Below are positions 54,401-61,296 of a DNA stretch of 64,000 bases, one piece after another. The notes beneath the pieces are model-generated. The model had not been told where the DNA came from. It worked only from the letters and a program-made list of their open reading frames with translations, and did not search any database. Each line of letters starts with the position of its first letter. Within the stretch, counting starts at the first letter, position 1. Position numbers and translations under genes: made by a program. Source of the DNA: an uncultured Erysipelotrichales bacterium (GTDB lineage Bacteria; Bacillota_I; Bacilli_A; Erysipelotrichales; Coprobacillaceae); assembly GCA_910579135.1 (NCBI GenBank), contig CAJTTM010000006.1:1-64000 (forward strand), given 5' to 3'.

Positions 54401-55955
54401 AATAAGGAAGATCAATAACAAAATATGTTCCTTTATCATCTTGTTTCCAAGCTGGTTTGAAAGAAGTTTTTAAAATCCCGCTTTGACCTGCACTTTTATT
54501 AGCTCCTGCTTTAACCGTTATTGATGCAATATTACTTTTTTTAGCATAAACCTTTATCTTCTTACTTATAGCATTTGTAACTTGTCCATTTTTTAAAGAT
54601 GTTTCAAGATTCATTGAAATAAGTCCTTTAACTGGTTTAGCCTCCCAATATGTCTCTATATTTTGATCACAAATATTTTCTAAACTTCCATCTATCGTTT
54701 TCGTTTCACTTACCGCATGAAAATGTGAAGTAATATCTTTTAAATATGAATAATTATTTTCAATTAACTTGTATTCTAATGATTTATCATCAATATTTTC
54801 TGATTTAACATGAATATAATAAGATCCTATTTCTAATCCTTTTGGAACTACAAAATCATATTCTAATTTTCCACCAACAAATGATGTTTGATAACTTACT
54901 CTTGGATCTAATGGCTTATAATTTGAATCCAATAATTCTAAAGTCACATCATCATTTGAAACTTGATATCTAGAAGAAATATGTACAACATTTTCTACAT
55001 CGTTATATCCATAGTTTTCACCGATATCCAAAGAATATGTTTCATCAACTTTACATCCCCATGTTTGAACTTCAGAAATAACTGAATGATTTCCCCATTC
55101 ACTATTTGTTTCTGTAATTACAAATTTTAATGAATTTGTCTTGACAGGCTTATCAAATTCAAAGTGAAGAGGTTCACTTGTATGTTCTAACTCCCAACTT
55201 ATCCCATTTTCCCATTGAATTGTCCAAGGGAATTTAAAAGTATCACTATTTATATTTTTCATCTCTTTTGCATAAGTATTATTACATGATTTAACTGTAA
55301 TTTTTTTCCAATCACCTGTATCTATATCCTTATACATAAAATATCCTGCATCAGGGCCATGGGTTAATCCCATATTTGTAAAAAACGAAATACTTGATAA
55401 CTCTACAATATCAGCACCATAATCAAAAACAACTTCAAATGGCTCTGTGCTTGTTGGTCTTGTTTGACACAACCAATTCCATTGATGACCATCAACAATA
55501 GCTGATATATTTCTACCATTACCTTGAGATTCAGTTGAAACTTTTGAATCTAATGCAAGATTATTTAATATCTTGATATTTTTACTAAACGTTTCGTTAT
55601 CAAACTCTCCTACAACTGAATAATAACCACTTTTTAAAGTCCCTGCGATAGGAAACTCTATATTAGTTTGTATATTCGTTGTTGTTCCTTCTATAACTGT
55701 TCCTATCACTTTTTCACCATAAGCATCAACTAAATAAAACTTATACTCTTTATTCGTTTCACTAGCAAAATGAATATCAATCATGCTTGTTGGTGGTGTA
55801 GAAGGCAATTCAGTACCATCTTGATAAATGTCTGTATATCCACATTTTATTGTATCTGTATCCAAAGTAAAGCTAAAGCTATCTTTTGCAGAAACACATA
55901 CAAATGATGAAAGACATATCATGAAGGTTAATAATAATACACCAATCTTTTTCAT
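51426..55955 (-). CDS. Large wall-anchored protein: discoidin modules, glycosidase-like barrel, FIVAR and sortase tail
   Basis: About 1509 residues; the ATG at 55955 (MKKIGVLLLTF) follows AAAGGAAG. A signal peptide ends VSA. Then three discoidin/F5-8C-like modules (for example VSTESQGNGRNISAIVDGHQ, SETKTIDGSLENICDQNIE), an Ig-like strand region, and a TIM-barrel with DUF4832-like tail (HNPAMGWVQYIEGFE, YIRMPWSWFEPEQGQYAWED, IDGMGTGSWGETQ). Next are a beta repeat (ECQLTIENDENGKVDV), a FIVAR domain (EQLQILFDKVKNYDKTQYTL) and an acidic linker. The end, EEEVLGDK...VKTGD, then a hydrophobic helix and KKKH, is a sortase-type anchor. Substrate likely a host or dietary glycan. Regulated by the neighbouring GntR gene. 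Confidence 0.85.
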   Translation of the reverse strand: MKKIGVLLLTFMICLSSFVCVSAKDSFSFTLDTDTIKCGYTDIYQDGTELPSTPPTSMIDIHFASETNKEYKFYLVDAYGEKVIGTVIEGTTTNIQTNIEFPIAGTLKSGYYSVVGEFDNETFSKNIKILNNLALDSKVSTESQGNGRNISAIVDGHQWNWLCQTRPTSTEPFEVVFDYGADIVELSSISFFTNMGLTHGPDAGYFMYKDIDTGDWKKITVKSCNNTYAKEMKNINSDTFKFPWTIQWENGISWELEHTSEPLHFEFDKPVKTNSLKFVITETNSEWGNHSVISEVQTWGCKVDETYSLDIGENYGYNDVENVVHISSRYQVSNDDVTLELLDSNYKPLDPRVSYQTSFVGGKLEYDFVVPKGLEIGSYYIHVKSENIDDKSLEYKLIENNYSYLKDITSHFHAVSETKTIDGSLENICDQNIETYWEAKPVKGLISMNLETSLKNGQVTNAISKKIKVYAKKSNIASITVKAGANKSAGQSGILKTSFKPAWKQDDKGTYFVIDLPYLVLTYEYSLEFTVDNSLKIYDVELSGIYFENNSLNETMLYVDDELHQNPAMFDNDIGSYCINTKDQWGDLLEGNSGNKTLTIQFPTKEATIDRLYIAANQQKFQGISKLKIDYYENNEWKTLETFELEYKIDDSNNLLREVGVISLPSITTSKLRLEILEYAKGNETKNGWDKYIISELYASYKEDYSARAIAESLKHLDDIEVGQSEIIVSLFNQEIKDRFTFEVNSSSRQDIIALNGKINHPVQDTEVTVTLKVTDKLKKENAITNEIKVLVRKGVQSNEVYIEPCIDTTSILHNPAMGWVQYIEGFECRLHNSDNKDWKSDLCTVDATDIEEYWKEMDKLYQEGLPTSILYIRMPWSWFEPEQGQYAWEDPNSELSRLIAGAKERNLQLSFRVYINSDSCFEQSTPEWFFGLEGAKYWENNQYQYGKAKKEVYLDDPVFVKAFGEFIKAFGKKYNAEENNVAFIDGMGTGSWGETQSNMKAIGDIKAATLEIIKMYKEAFPDVLLGAQYTGDDRSGGLTAMNDYDYVLRRDNYGVSAWLNQSTLNTIRSMNNDGLAVFAENALHHFDSREGSWVSGDAGTIALAQNRNTMLTKVVNDALYTGANTLDARVLEDCKLWIKNDKDNQSHLLEKFALNCGYRLSLNNIIIPKVITSSQMNITHSWKNNGVGILPNHNSSWNNKYKVAFALIDHQTNKVVYQFNESSDNVNAGDWRMGNNYRYQTNFVLPDNIADGKYKLATAIVNEKLNYSPDIRLAMSEMEITKDGWYVLDDVYVARNECQLTIENDENGKVDVDKKVFKVGDQLNITITPKEGYALDKVIINDKEIPVEGNQIKYFVETPTVCIKPTFKKLTDKEQLQILFDKVKNYDKTQYTLHSWKSLEEILKQVQNILNKNDATQEEIDQMYQNLIRVINGLELKKKDDSIIPDHSHKPVIEPIKVEEEVLGDKVKTDNSPVNHKVKTGDSTLIFPYIFIILSSLGIYMILKKKHI

Positions 55956-55977
55956 AGTTCTCTTCCTTTCTTTCATC

Positions 55978-56008
55978 ACAATTAAATTGTATGGTATCAA
56001 TTTAATTG
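55978..56008 (-). promoter_or_regulatory. Two operator copies for the GntR regulator
   Basis: ACAATTAAATTGT (55978-55990) and CAATTTAATTG (55998-56008) are centred about 19 bp apart, downstream of the -10 box, a repressor roadblock position. The first is identical to the palindrome before the GntR gene. Confidence 0.65.
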
Positions 56009-56019
56009 TCTACACTCTC

Positions 56020-56048
56020 ATTGTATACTGTCCATGATTATAAGTCAA
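56020..56048 (-). promoter_or_regulatory. Promoter of the large surface-protein gene
   Basis: TTGACT (56043-56048), 17 nt, TACAAT (56020-56025); operators lie just downstream. Confidence 0.75.
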
Positions 56049-56119
56049 TATATTATTAATTCTTTTAAAAAAAACTGAATCTTATATAAATTGATTCAGT
56101 CTTTAAAAACAATTATTTT

Positions 56120-56506
56120 CTAATCTAATAAGCTTGTACCATATGAATTATCAATAGCACAAAGCCATTTTCCATCAACTTTTTTATAAACATAGGTTGC
56201 TCTTCTATCCATACTATACTCTGATTCTTCTTTATTATCAGAATCTAACAATGTTTGAGATAAAACAAGAACTGTATCTCCTGCTTCAATCATCATCATT
56301 TTTCCTTGTGTTGGAACAACACTATTTTTAAAATATTCTGCAATTTTGATAAAAGCCTTTTTAATATTTTCCTTTCCTTTTGCTTCTAAGCCAGGTTTAA
56401 CAACGAGAACGGCATCATCACTATAGAATGACATTAAATCATCAAATCGTTCTTCTTTGATTGCTAAATCTGCTTGTTGAATTAATTGTTTGATTGTTTC
56501 ATTCAT
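56120..56506 (-). CDS. SnoaL-like (NTF2-fold) protein
   Basis: 128 residues. MNETIKQLIQQADLAIKEER, FDDLMSFYSDDAVLVVKPGL, GKENIKKAFIKIAEYF, DTVLVLSQTLLDSD and YVYKKVDGKWLCAIDNSYG match the DUF4440/SnoaL-like half-barrel, a family that includes isomerases, hydrolases and ligand binders. The upstream 35 codons of the open frame fall in the T-box terminator; the ATG at 56506 has AGGAGGAG 7 nt upstream. Substrate unknown. Control by an Ile-type T-box is unusual for such a gene. Confidence 0.85.
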   Translation of the reverse strand: MNETIKQLIQQADLAIKEERFDDLMSFYSDDAVLVVKPGLEAKGKENIKKAFIKIAEYFKNSVVPTQGKMMMIEAGDTVLVLSQTLLDSDNKEESEYSMDRRATYVYKKVDGKWLCAIDNSYGTSLLD

Positions 56507-56540
56507 TTTTTCTCCTCCTCTCTCAAAAAACGGATATGAG

Positions 56541-56775
56541 AAAAAAACTTTCATCCGAAACGAGGATGAAAGTTTAACTATCATTATACCACCTGTTTCG
56601 CATACCATCATATGCTATTCTGATAACGGAGAAATCCGGTTCATCTTACTATTATTTCAGATGACAACTCAAGAGTGATATTCAAATAAAAACTACTCAT
56701 TCCAAACTTTCACTATCTTTGGATCGCTATGATTTTCATTCTTATCCTACTGTCTCTATCAACGTTTTTTGATTA
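56541..56775 (-). promoter_or_regulatory. T-box leader (apparent Ile, ATC specifier) before the SnoaL-like gene
   Basis: The minus strand shows AACGTTGATAGAGACAG (stem I), AGCGATCC and GTTTGGAATGAGTAG (stem I loops). The specifier region GAATATCACTC gives codon ATC at 56677-56679 in the same register as CGC in the arg T-box. Then CCGTTATC, the antiterminator bulge AACAGGTGGTATAA (a variant of AGGGTGGTACCGCG) and the terminator AACTTTCATCC / GGATGAAAGTT with seven T's (56541-56575). The T-box sequence is less canonical than the arg one. Confidence 0.75.
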
Positions 56776-56780
56776 TTTAT

Positions 56781-56809
56781 ATAGTATAATTCTATATCTT
56801 AAAAGTCAA
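56781..56809 (-). promoter_or_regulatory. Promoter of the Ile-type T-box leader
   Basis: TTGACT (56804-56809), 17 nt, TACTAT (56781-56786); transcription begins at the first bases of the T-box. Confidence 0.8.
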
Positions 56810-56910
56810 TATCTTATTACACAAAAAATATATTTCAGTTTTTGAAAAAAAGTATCAGTTTTCTTTTTTTTGAGTATACTAATTATAACATTATATAAGG
56901 AGGAAATCAT

Positions 56911-57021
56911 ATGAAATATGCTTTTAATTTTGTTACCTATGTTTTTAAAATGGCATCTGGTTTAAATACTATTCAGTATTTATCTGATTTAAAGCATAAA
57001 TGTGATGAAGATAAAAAATAA
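56911..57021 (+). CDS. 36-residue small protein upstream of an MFS gene
   Basis: AAGGAGG 7 nt before ATG, then MKYAFNFVTYVFKMASGLNT followed by IQYLSDLKHKCDEDKK and TAA. The first half is an amphipathic, mildly hydrophobic helix and the tail is charged. A weak hairpin follows directly and an MFS gene starts 47 nt later. The excellent ribosome site suggests real translation; function unknown (small regulatory peptide or leader). Confidence 0.6.
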   Translation: MKYAFNFVTYVFKMASGLNTIQYLSDLKHKCDEDKK

Positions 57022-57047
57022 AAATACAATAAATTTGTATTTTTTTA
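57021..57047 (+). terminator. Hairpin with T-run between the 36-residue ORF and the MFS gene
   Basis: 8-bp stem AAATACAA / TTGTATTT with a 5-nt loop continuing into TTTTAATT. It could attenuate transcription into the MFS gene. Confidence 0.5.
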
Positions 57048-57068
57048 ATTTAATAAGGGGAGACAAAT

Positions 57069-58244
57069 ATGAAAAGTTTACAAATGAAATATAATTTTTT
57101 ACATATATTATATTGGATAACATATTGTTCTGTTTATGGTTATGTAGCAGTTTTTTTACAATTTAAAGGATTATCTAATACCGAAATTGGAATTGTAACT
57201 GGAGTTGGAGCTATTTTATCTATATTTATATCACCTTTTATTTCTTCTTTGGTTGGAAAGATTAAAGGTTTAACCATTAAAAAATTAATGCTTATTTTAT
57301 ATTGTTTAATGGTTATTATTTTTGCGAGTTTAGTTTTTTTACCTTTACCTACTATAATTATAATGATTTTATATATGTCATTAACTTGTTTAATGGTTTC
57401 TAATGTTCCATTCTTATCTATGATTTGTACACAATACTTAAAAGAAGGGCAGTATATTAACTTTGGACTTTCTAGAGGTTTAGGCTCTGTTTCTTATGCT
57501 GCAACTGCTATTGTGATAGGGAGAATGATAGATTTTATTAATCCAACGATTATTGGATATATCCATTGTATCTCAAGTATATTACTTCTTATTTTATTAT
57601 TTTCAATGCCTGATTCTTCTATTGATACTACTGATGAAAAAGATGATTCTATATCAATATTTCAAATTATTAATCAATATAAAACCTTTTTCTTCATATT
57701 AGTAGGTTTTGCATTTTCTTTTGGAGCATCTACCTCATTATCTACATATTTAATTAATATTGTCAAAAACCTAGGAGGTAATACGTCTTTATATGGAATA
57801 GCTGTTTTTTGTATGGCAGCTAGCGAAATGCCTTTTATGGCTATTACTCATAGTCTACTTAAAAAATATAAAAGTGAAACTTTAATACTTGCAGCAAGTT
57901 TATTTTATTTAGCAAGAAATTTTACAATTTGTTTAGCTCCAAGTTTACCTATATTACTCATTGGTATGATGTTTCAAGGATGTTCTTACGGTTTGTTTAC
58001 TGCAACGATTACGTATTATGTAAATGATTATTTAGATCCAAAACATCACATGATGGGACAAACAATGATTGGAATGATGTCTACTGGTTTGGGTTCTTCG
58101 ATAGGTAACTTATGTGGTGGAGTTTTACAAGATCATTTTGGTTTAAATAGTATGCTTGTATTTGCATGTACTTTAACTATAATTGGAGTTATTATTGTAT
58201 TCTTTACAGTAAGAAATAAAATAGGTATGAAAAAGAGGATATAA
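57069..58244 (+). CDS. MFS transporter, sugar/nucleoside:H+ symporter type
   Basis: 391 residues, about 12 membrane helices. It begins ILYWITYCSVYGYVAVFLQF, then KGLSNTEIGIVTGVGAILSI; the second half has FSFGASTSLSTYLINIV and FCMAASEMPFMAIT. The layout resembles LacY/NupG-like and MFS_1-like oligosaccharide carriers. It is homologous to the minus-strand MFS at 59155-60354 (compare NFGLSRGLGSVSYA and NFGLGRGLGSAAYA). AAGGGGAG precedes the ATG. Convergent with a HAD gene. Substrate not determined. Confidence 0.88.
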   Translation: MKSLQMKYNFLHILYWITYCSVYGYVAVFLQFKGLSNTEIGIVTGVGAILSIFISPFISSLVGKIKGLTIKKLMLILYCLMVIIFASLVFLPLPTIIIMILYMSLTCLMVSNVPFLSMICTQYLKEGQYINFGLSRGLGSVSYAATAIVIGRMIDFINPTIIGYIHCISSILLLILLFSMPDSSIDTTDEKDDSISIFQIINQYKTFFFILVGFAFSFGASTSLSTYLINIVKNLGGNTSLYGIAVFCMAASEMPFMAITHSLLKKYKSETLILAASLFYLARNFTICLAPSLPILLIGMMFQGCSYGLFTATITYYVNDYLDPKHHMMGQTMIGMMSTGLGSSIGNLCGGVLQDHFGLNSMLVFACTLTIIGVIIVFFTVRNKIGMKKRI

Positions 58245-58272
58245 CAATTAAACTGTTTTATCCTCTATTTTA
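58234..58272. terminator. Bidirectional terminator between the MFS and HAD genes
   Basis: AGAGGATA / TATCCTCT stem with an A/T-rich loop; it overlaps the end of both convergent genes, with T's in the plus strand after it. Confidence 0.65.
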
Positions 58273-59122
58273 TTATTGATTCTACTGCTTCTTTAAAGCC
58301 ATCCTCTTCACAATCACTTACTACTTTATAAGATAATTCTTTTATTCTCTCTACTGCATTTGCAGTTGCGAAAGAATATGAAAAACATTCAAACATAGAT
58401 AAGTCATTCATTCCATCGCCTACAACCATCACTTCATTTTTACTTATCCCTTTTAATTTAATAACTTTCTCTAAGATATATCCTTTTTGAGCATCTTTAT
58501 GTGTTACCTCTACATTATCTATAAAAGAAGATAAGAAAGATATATTAGGGATATCCTTTAATAACTCTTTAGCAGGAGGTATCTCATTCTCATCTACAGA
58601 AAAGGCTTCAATTTTAATGATATCTAGTTCTTGTTTTAAAAAATCATCTAAATCATCAATCTGAGTAATAAAGTTACAAGGGGCATTTTCATTTTTTCCT
58701 CCCTTTTCAAATTCACCTAATTGATCATGAAATCTTAATCTTCCTCTTTCGATAAACATTTTTCTTACATATGATGGTTCATATAATGTAAAGAAACCAT
58801 TTGTTGTATAAATAATATAAGGGATATTTCTTTCATGAAATACCTGTAAAACATCTTCAATGACTGTTTTATCCATATAACAACTCATTATAATATTTCC
58901 TTCTTGATCTACATATTGAGCACCATTTCCTAATATAGCCTCACATGCTATATCATATTGATTCATAATTGAATAAACACTTTTAAAGTCCCTTCCTGAA
59001 GCAATCGCAAATTCAATATTATTCTTTTCTAATTCTTTAATTACCTCTACATTCCCTCTAGAAATACCACCTTTTCTATTTAATAAAGTTCCATCCATAT
59101 CACTAACTACTAACTTAATCAT
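58265..59122 (-). CDS. Cof-type HAD phosphatase
   Basis: 285 residues, type IIB cap. LVVSDMDGTLLNRKGGIS (motif I), FAIASGRDFKSVYS, KGYILEKVIKLKGIS and VMVVGDGMNDLSMFECF (motif III/IV). It likely dephosphorylates a sugar phosphate. Last gene of a run with an MFS and another HAD phosphatase, gaps 32 and 73 nt. AGGAGG site before the ATG. Confidence 0.9.
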   Translation of the reverse strand: MIKLVVSDMDGTLLNRKGGISRGNVEVIKELEKNNIEFAIASGRDFKSVYSIMNQYDIACEAILGNGAQYVDQEGNIIMSCYMDKTVIEDVLQVFHERNIPYIIYTTNGFFTLYEPSYVRKMFIERGRLRFHDQLGEFEKGGKNENAPCNFITQIDDLDDFLKQELDIIKIEAFSVDENEIPPAKELLKDIPNISFLSSFIDNVEVTHKDAQKGYILEKVIKLKGISKNEVMVVGDGMNDLSMFECFSYSFATANAVERIKELSYKVVSDCEEDGFKEAVESIIK

Positions 59123-59154
59123 ATTTTCCTCCTTTATAACGAAAAGAAAATCAG

Positions 59155-60354
59155 CTATTGCTGATTAACAGTTTTCTTATCATTAACTCCTAACATAACA
59201 ATGACAACACCTAAAATAGAAACAATTATCCCTAATAATAATACTTGTTTAACTCCAAGGATATCTAATAAAATTCCTCCTGCAAGATTAGCAATGATTC
59301 CACTTGCAGTATATGCCATTGTAATCATTGATTGTCCTTTAACTAAATCAGCTTGGGAAATAATTTGATTTGCATAATAAACACTAGCAGGTGTTAAAAT
59401 TGCATAAGAAACCATTTGTAATGCTTGAGCAATATAAATAATTGTTATATTTGTAGCAAAGTAAGTTAATGTATGCTTCAAAGCAAATGCTATAACTGCA
59501 ATCATTATTAATTTTGTACAACTTATTTTTTCTCTAATATTATTAAAGAAAATCATAGTTGGTAATTCTAATATTGCTGCTAAAAAAACTGCTGTTCCCA
59601 TATCACTCTCTGTTCCACCAATTGGTGTAATAACTTGAATAAAGAAGTTATTAATAATTGTATGAGTGAAATACACAAGAACTAAACCAAAGATGAAAAT
59701 CATAAATTTTTTATATCTTTTCGCAAAATTTATAAATGATAATTGTTCTTCTTTTTCTTCCTTTTCTTCTTTTGATTCTTTCTTATTTTCATCTTGAGGA
59801 ATAACAAAAGTATAAGTAATAATAATCAATAAAATATTCATAATTAAATAAACTAATGGAAGAATACTTGCTCCTACATCTTCTACTAAATATCCTAATC
59901 CCATAGAAACCAAAGCATACGCAGCACTACCTAAACCTCTACCTAATCCAAAATTAATTTCAATACCATGTTTTTCAAATACAAATGCCATTGAATTTAA
60001 TAAAGGTGTAATTGTTTGCATAAACGTTGATACTCCAATAAAAGCAATTAATAATAAAATTGAACCTTTACAAAATAAAAACATGCTTGCTGATAAAACA
60101 ACAGTTATTGCTAAAATAACTGCAATAATTTTTCTTAATTCAATATGTTGATTTTTATCTGCAAAAGATGCAACCGATGGTTGAGCAAATACTGCAATCA
60201 CGCTAACTAACGCTAATGATATACCTATCATTGAATTAGAAAATCCTTTATCTAATAAATAAACTGATGCATATCCCATTAAGGCACAGAATGATCCATA
60301 ATATAACATCTGTATTCCTGAATATTTTAAATCTAATGATAATACTTTTTTCAT
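59155..60354 (-). CDS. MFS transporter, paralogue of the plus-strand carrier
   Basis: 399 residues, about 12 membrane helices. It shares NFGLGRGLGSAAYALVSMGL and the IQMLYYGSFCALMGYASVYL start with the carrier at 57069; the two look like diverged duplicates. The central loop is charged (KKESKEEKEEKEEQLSF), typical of the cytoplasmic loop between the halves. It sits between two Cof-type HAD phosphatase genes, which suggests uptake followed by dephosphorylation or phosphate-sugar homeostasis. AGGGAGGAAG precedes the ATG. Confidence 0.88.
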   Translation of the reverse strand: MKKVLSLDLKYSGIQMLYYGSFCALMGYASVYLLDKGFSNSMIGISLALVSVIAVFAQPSVASFADKNQHIELRKIIAVILAITVVLSASMFLFCKGSILLLIAFIGVSTFMQTITPLLNSMAFVFEKHGIEINFGLGRGLGSAAYALVSMGLGYLVEDVGASILPLVYLIMNILLIIITYTFVIPQDENKKESKEEKEEKEEQLSFINFAKRYKKFMIFIFGLVLVYFTHTIINNFFIQVITPIGGTESDMGTAVFLAAILELPTMIFFNNIREKISCTKLIMIAVIAFALKHTLTYFATNITIIYIAQALQMVSYAILTPASVYYANQIISQADLVKGQSMITMAYTASGIIANLAGGILLDILGVKQVLLLGIIVSILGVVIVMLGVNDKKTVNQQ

Positions 60355-60427
60355 TTTCTTCCTCCCTCTGTTATATTATATCAATATTTTATTTAAACAC
60401 ATTTTATTTTCAATAATTGAAACTCTA

Positions 60428-61156
60428 TTATTTAATAAAAGAAATAGCTTCGCTTACACTCCCTACAACCTGATTAGCTTTTTCTTGTATATCCAAAGGT
60501 GAATAATGAAAAGTAAATGAATAATCAGCCTTCTCTAACATTGGAACATCATTAAATGAATCCCCTATTCCACATATATAATCAATTTTTAATAATTCTT
60601 TAGCTTTTTGTATAGCTTTTCCTTTAGAACATCCTCTTTTTATAATATCTACACAATCAACATTACAAAATGCTTCTACCTCTTTATATTTATCGTTTAC
60701 TTCTTGACTAATTCTTTTAGCATTTTCTTTTGTTTCTGCCCAAAAAGATAAACCATATATATCTACATCTTTTATCTCTTTAATGTCTTTAATGAGTACT
60801 TGTGGCATAGAAAAGATTGAATCCTTTGTTGTATATACTGTTCTATTTGCTTGTACATGAACTACAAACGAATCTATATATTCATTAAAGATTTCTTTAG
60901 TCACTTGATAATCAATACATTCTTTATATACTTCATTTTGATCTTTATCCAAAATAAGTGCTCCACTAGCTACTATATAAAAGTCAAAATTAATCTTACC
61001 TTGACATTCCTCTATAATTGCAGATAAAGGTCTTCCAGTACAAATTCCAAATAAGTTTCCATGATCTTGAAATTCTTTAATTGCCTTTAAATCTTTTTCT
61101 TTAAATCCATCTTTAAAATATAATGTCCCATCAAAATCACTTGCTAATGCTTTCAT
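60428..61156 (-). CDS. Cof-type HAD phosphatase (smaller)
   Basis: 242 residues. LASDFDGTLYFKDGF (motif I), FGICTGRPLSA (motif II), KGKAIQKAKEL and ICGIGDSFNDVPMLEKA (motif III/IV). Similar in type to the protein at 58265 but more diverged and shorter. First gene of the HAD-MFS-HAD run. GGGAGGATAG lies before the ATG. Substrate unknown. Confidence 0.88.
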   Translation of the reverse strand: MKALASDFDGTLYFKDGFKEKDLKAIKEFQDHGNLFGICTGRPLSAIIEECQGKINFDFYIVASGALILDKDQNEVYKECIDYQVTKEIFNEYIDSFVVHVQANRTVYTTKDSIFSMPQVLIKDIKEIKDVDIYGLSFWAETKENAKRISQEVNDKYKEVEAFCNVDCVDIIKRGCSKGKAIQKAKELLKIDYICGIGDSFNDVPMLEKADYSFTFHYSPLDIQEKANQVVGSVSEAISFIK

Positions 61157-61230
61157 ACTATCCTCCCTAATTCTATAACTTGTTTAAATCATATCATAAA
61201 AACATATTCTCACCAATTATTTTCTAGATT

Positions 61231-61276
61231 AAAAAAGAAAAGACTCACTCGTATCAAAATTTTAGAGTAAGTCTTC
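61231..61276 (-). terminator. Terminator of the right-edge surface-protein gene
   Basis: 10-bp stem with one G-U pair (AGACTTACTC / GAGTGAGTCT in the minus RNA) followed by TTTTCTTTTTT; about 20 nt after the stop. Confidence 0.8.
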
Positions 61277-61296
61277 TAATATCAATTTATGTTAAA

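Noticed and set aside
56507..56611. Upstream extension of the SnoaL-like reading frame
   Set aside because: These codons lie in the T-box terminator hairpin; the strong ribosome site is before the ATG at 56506.
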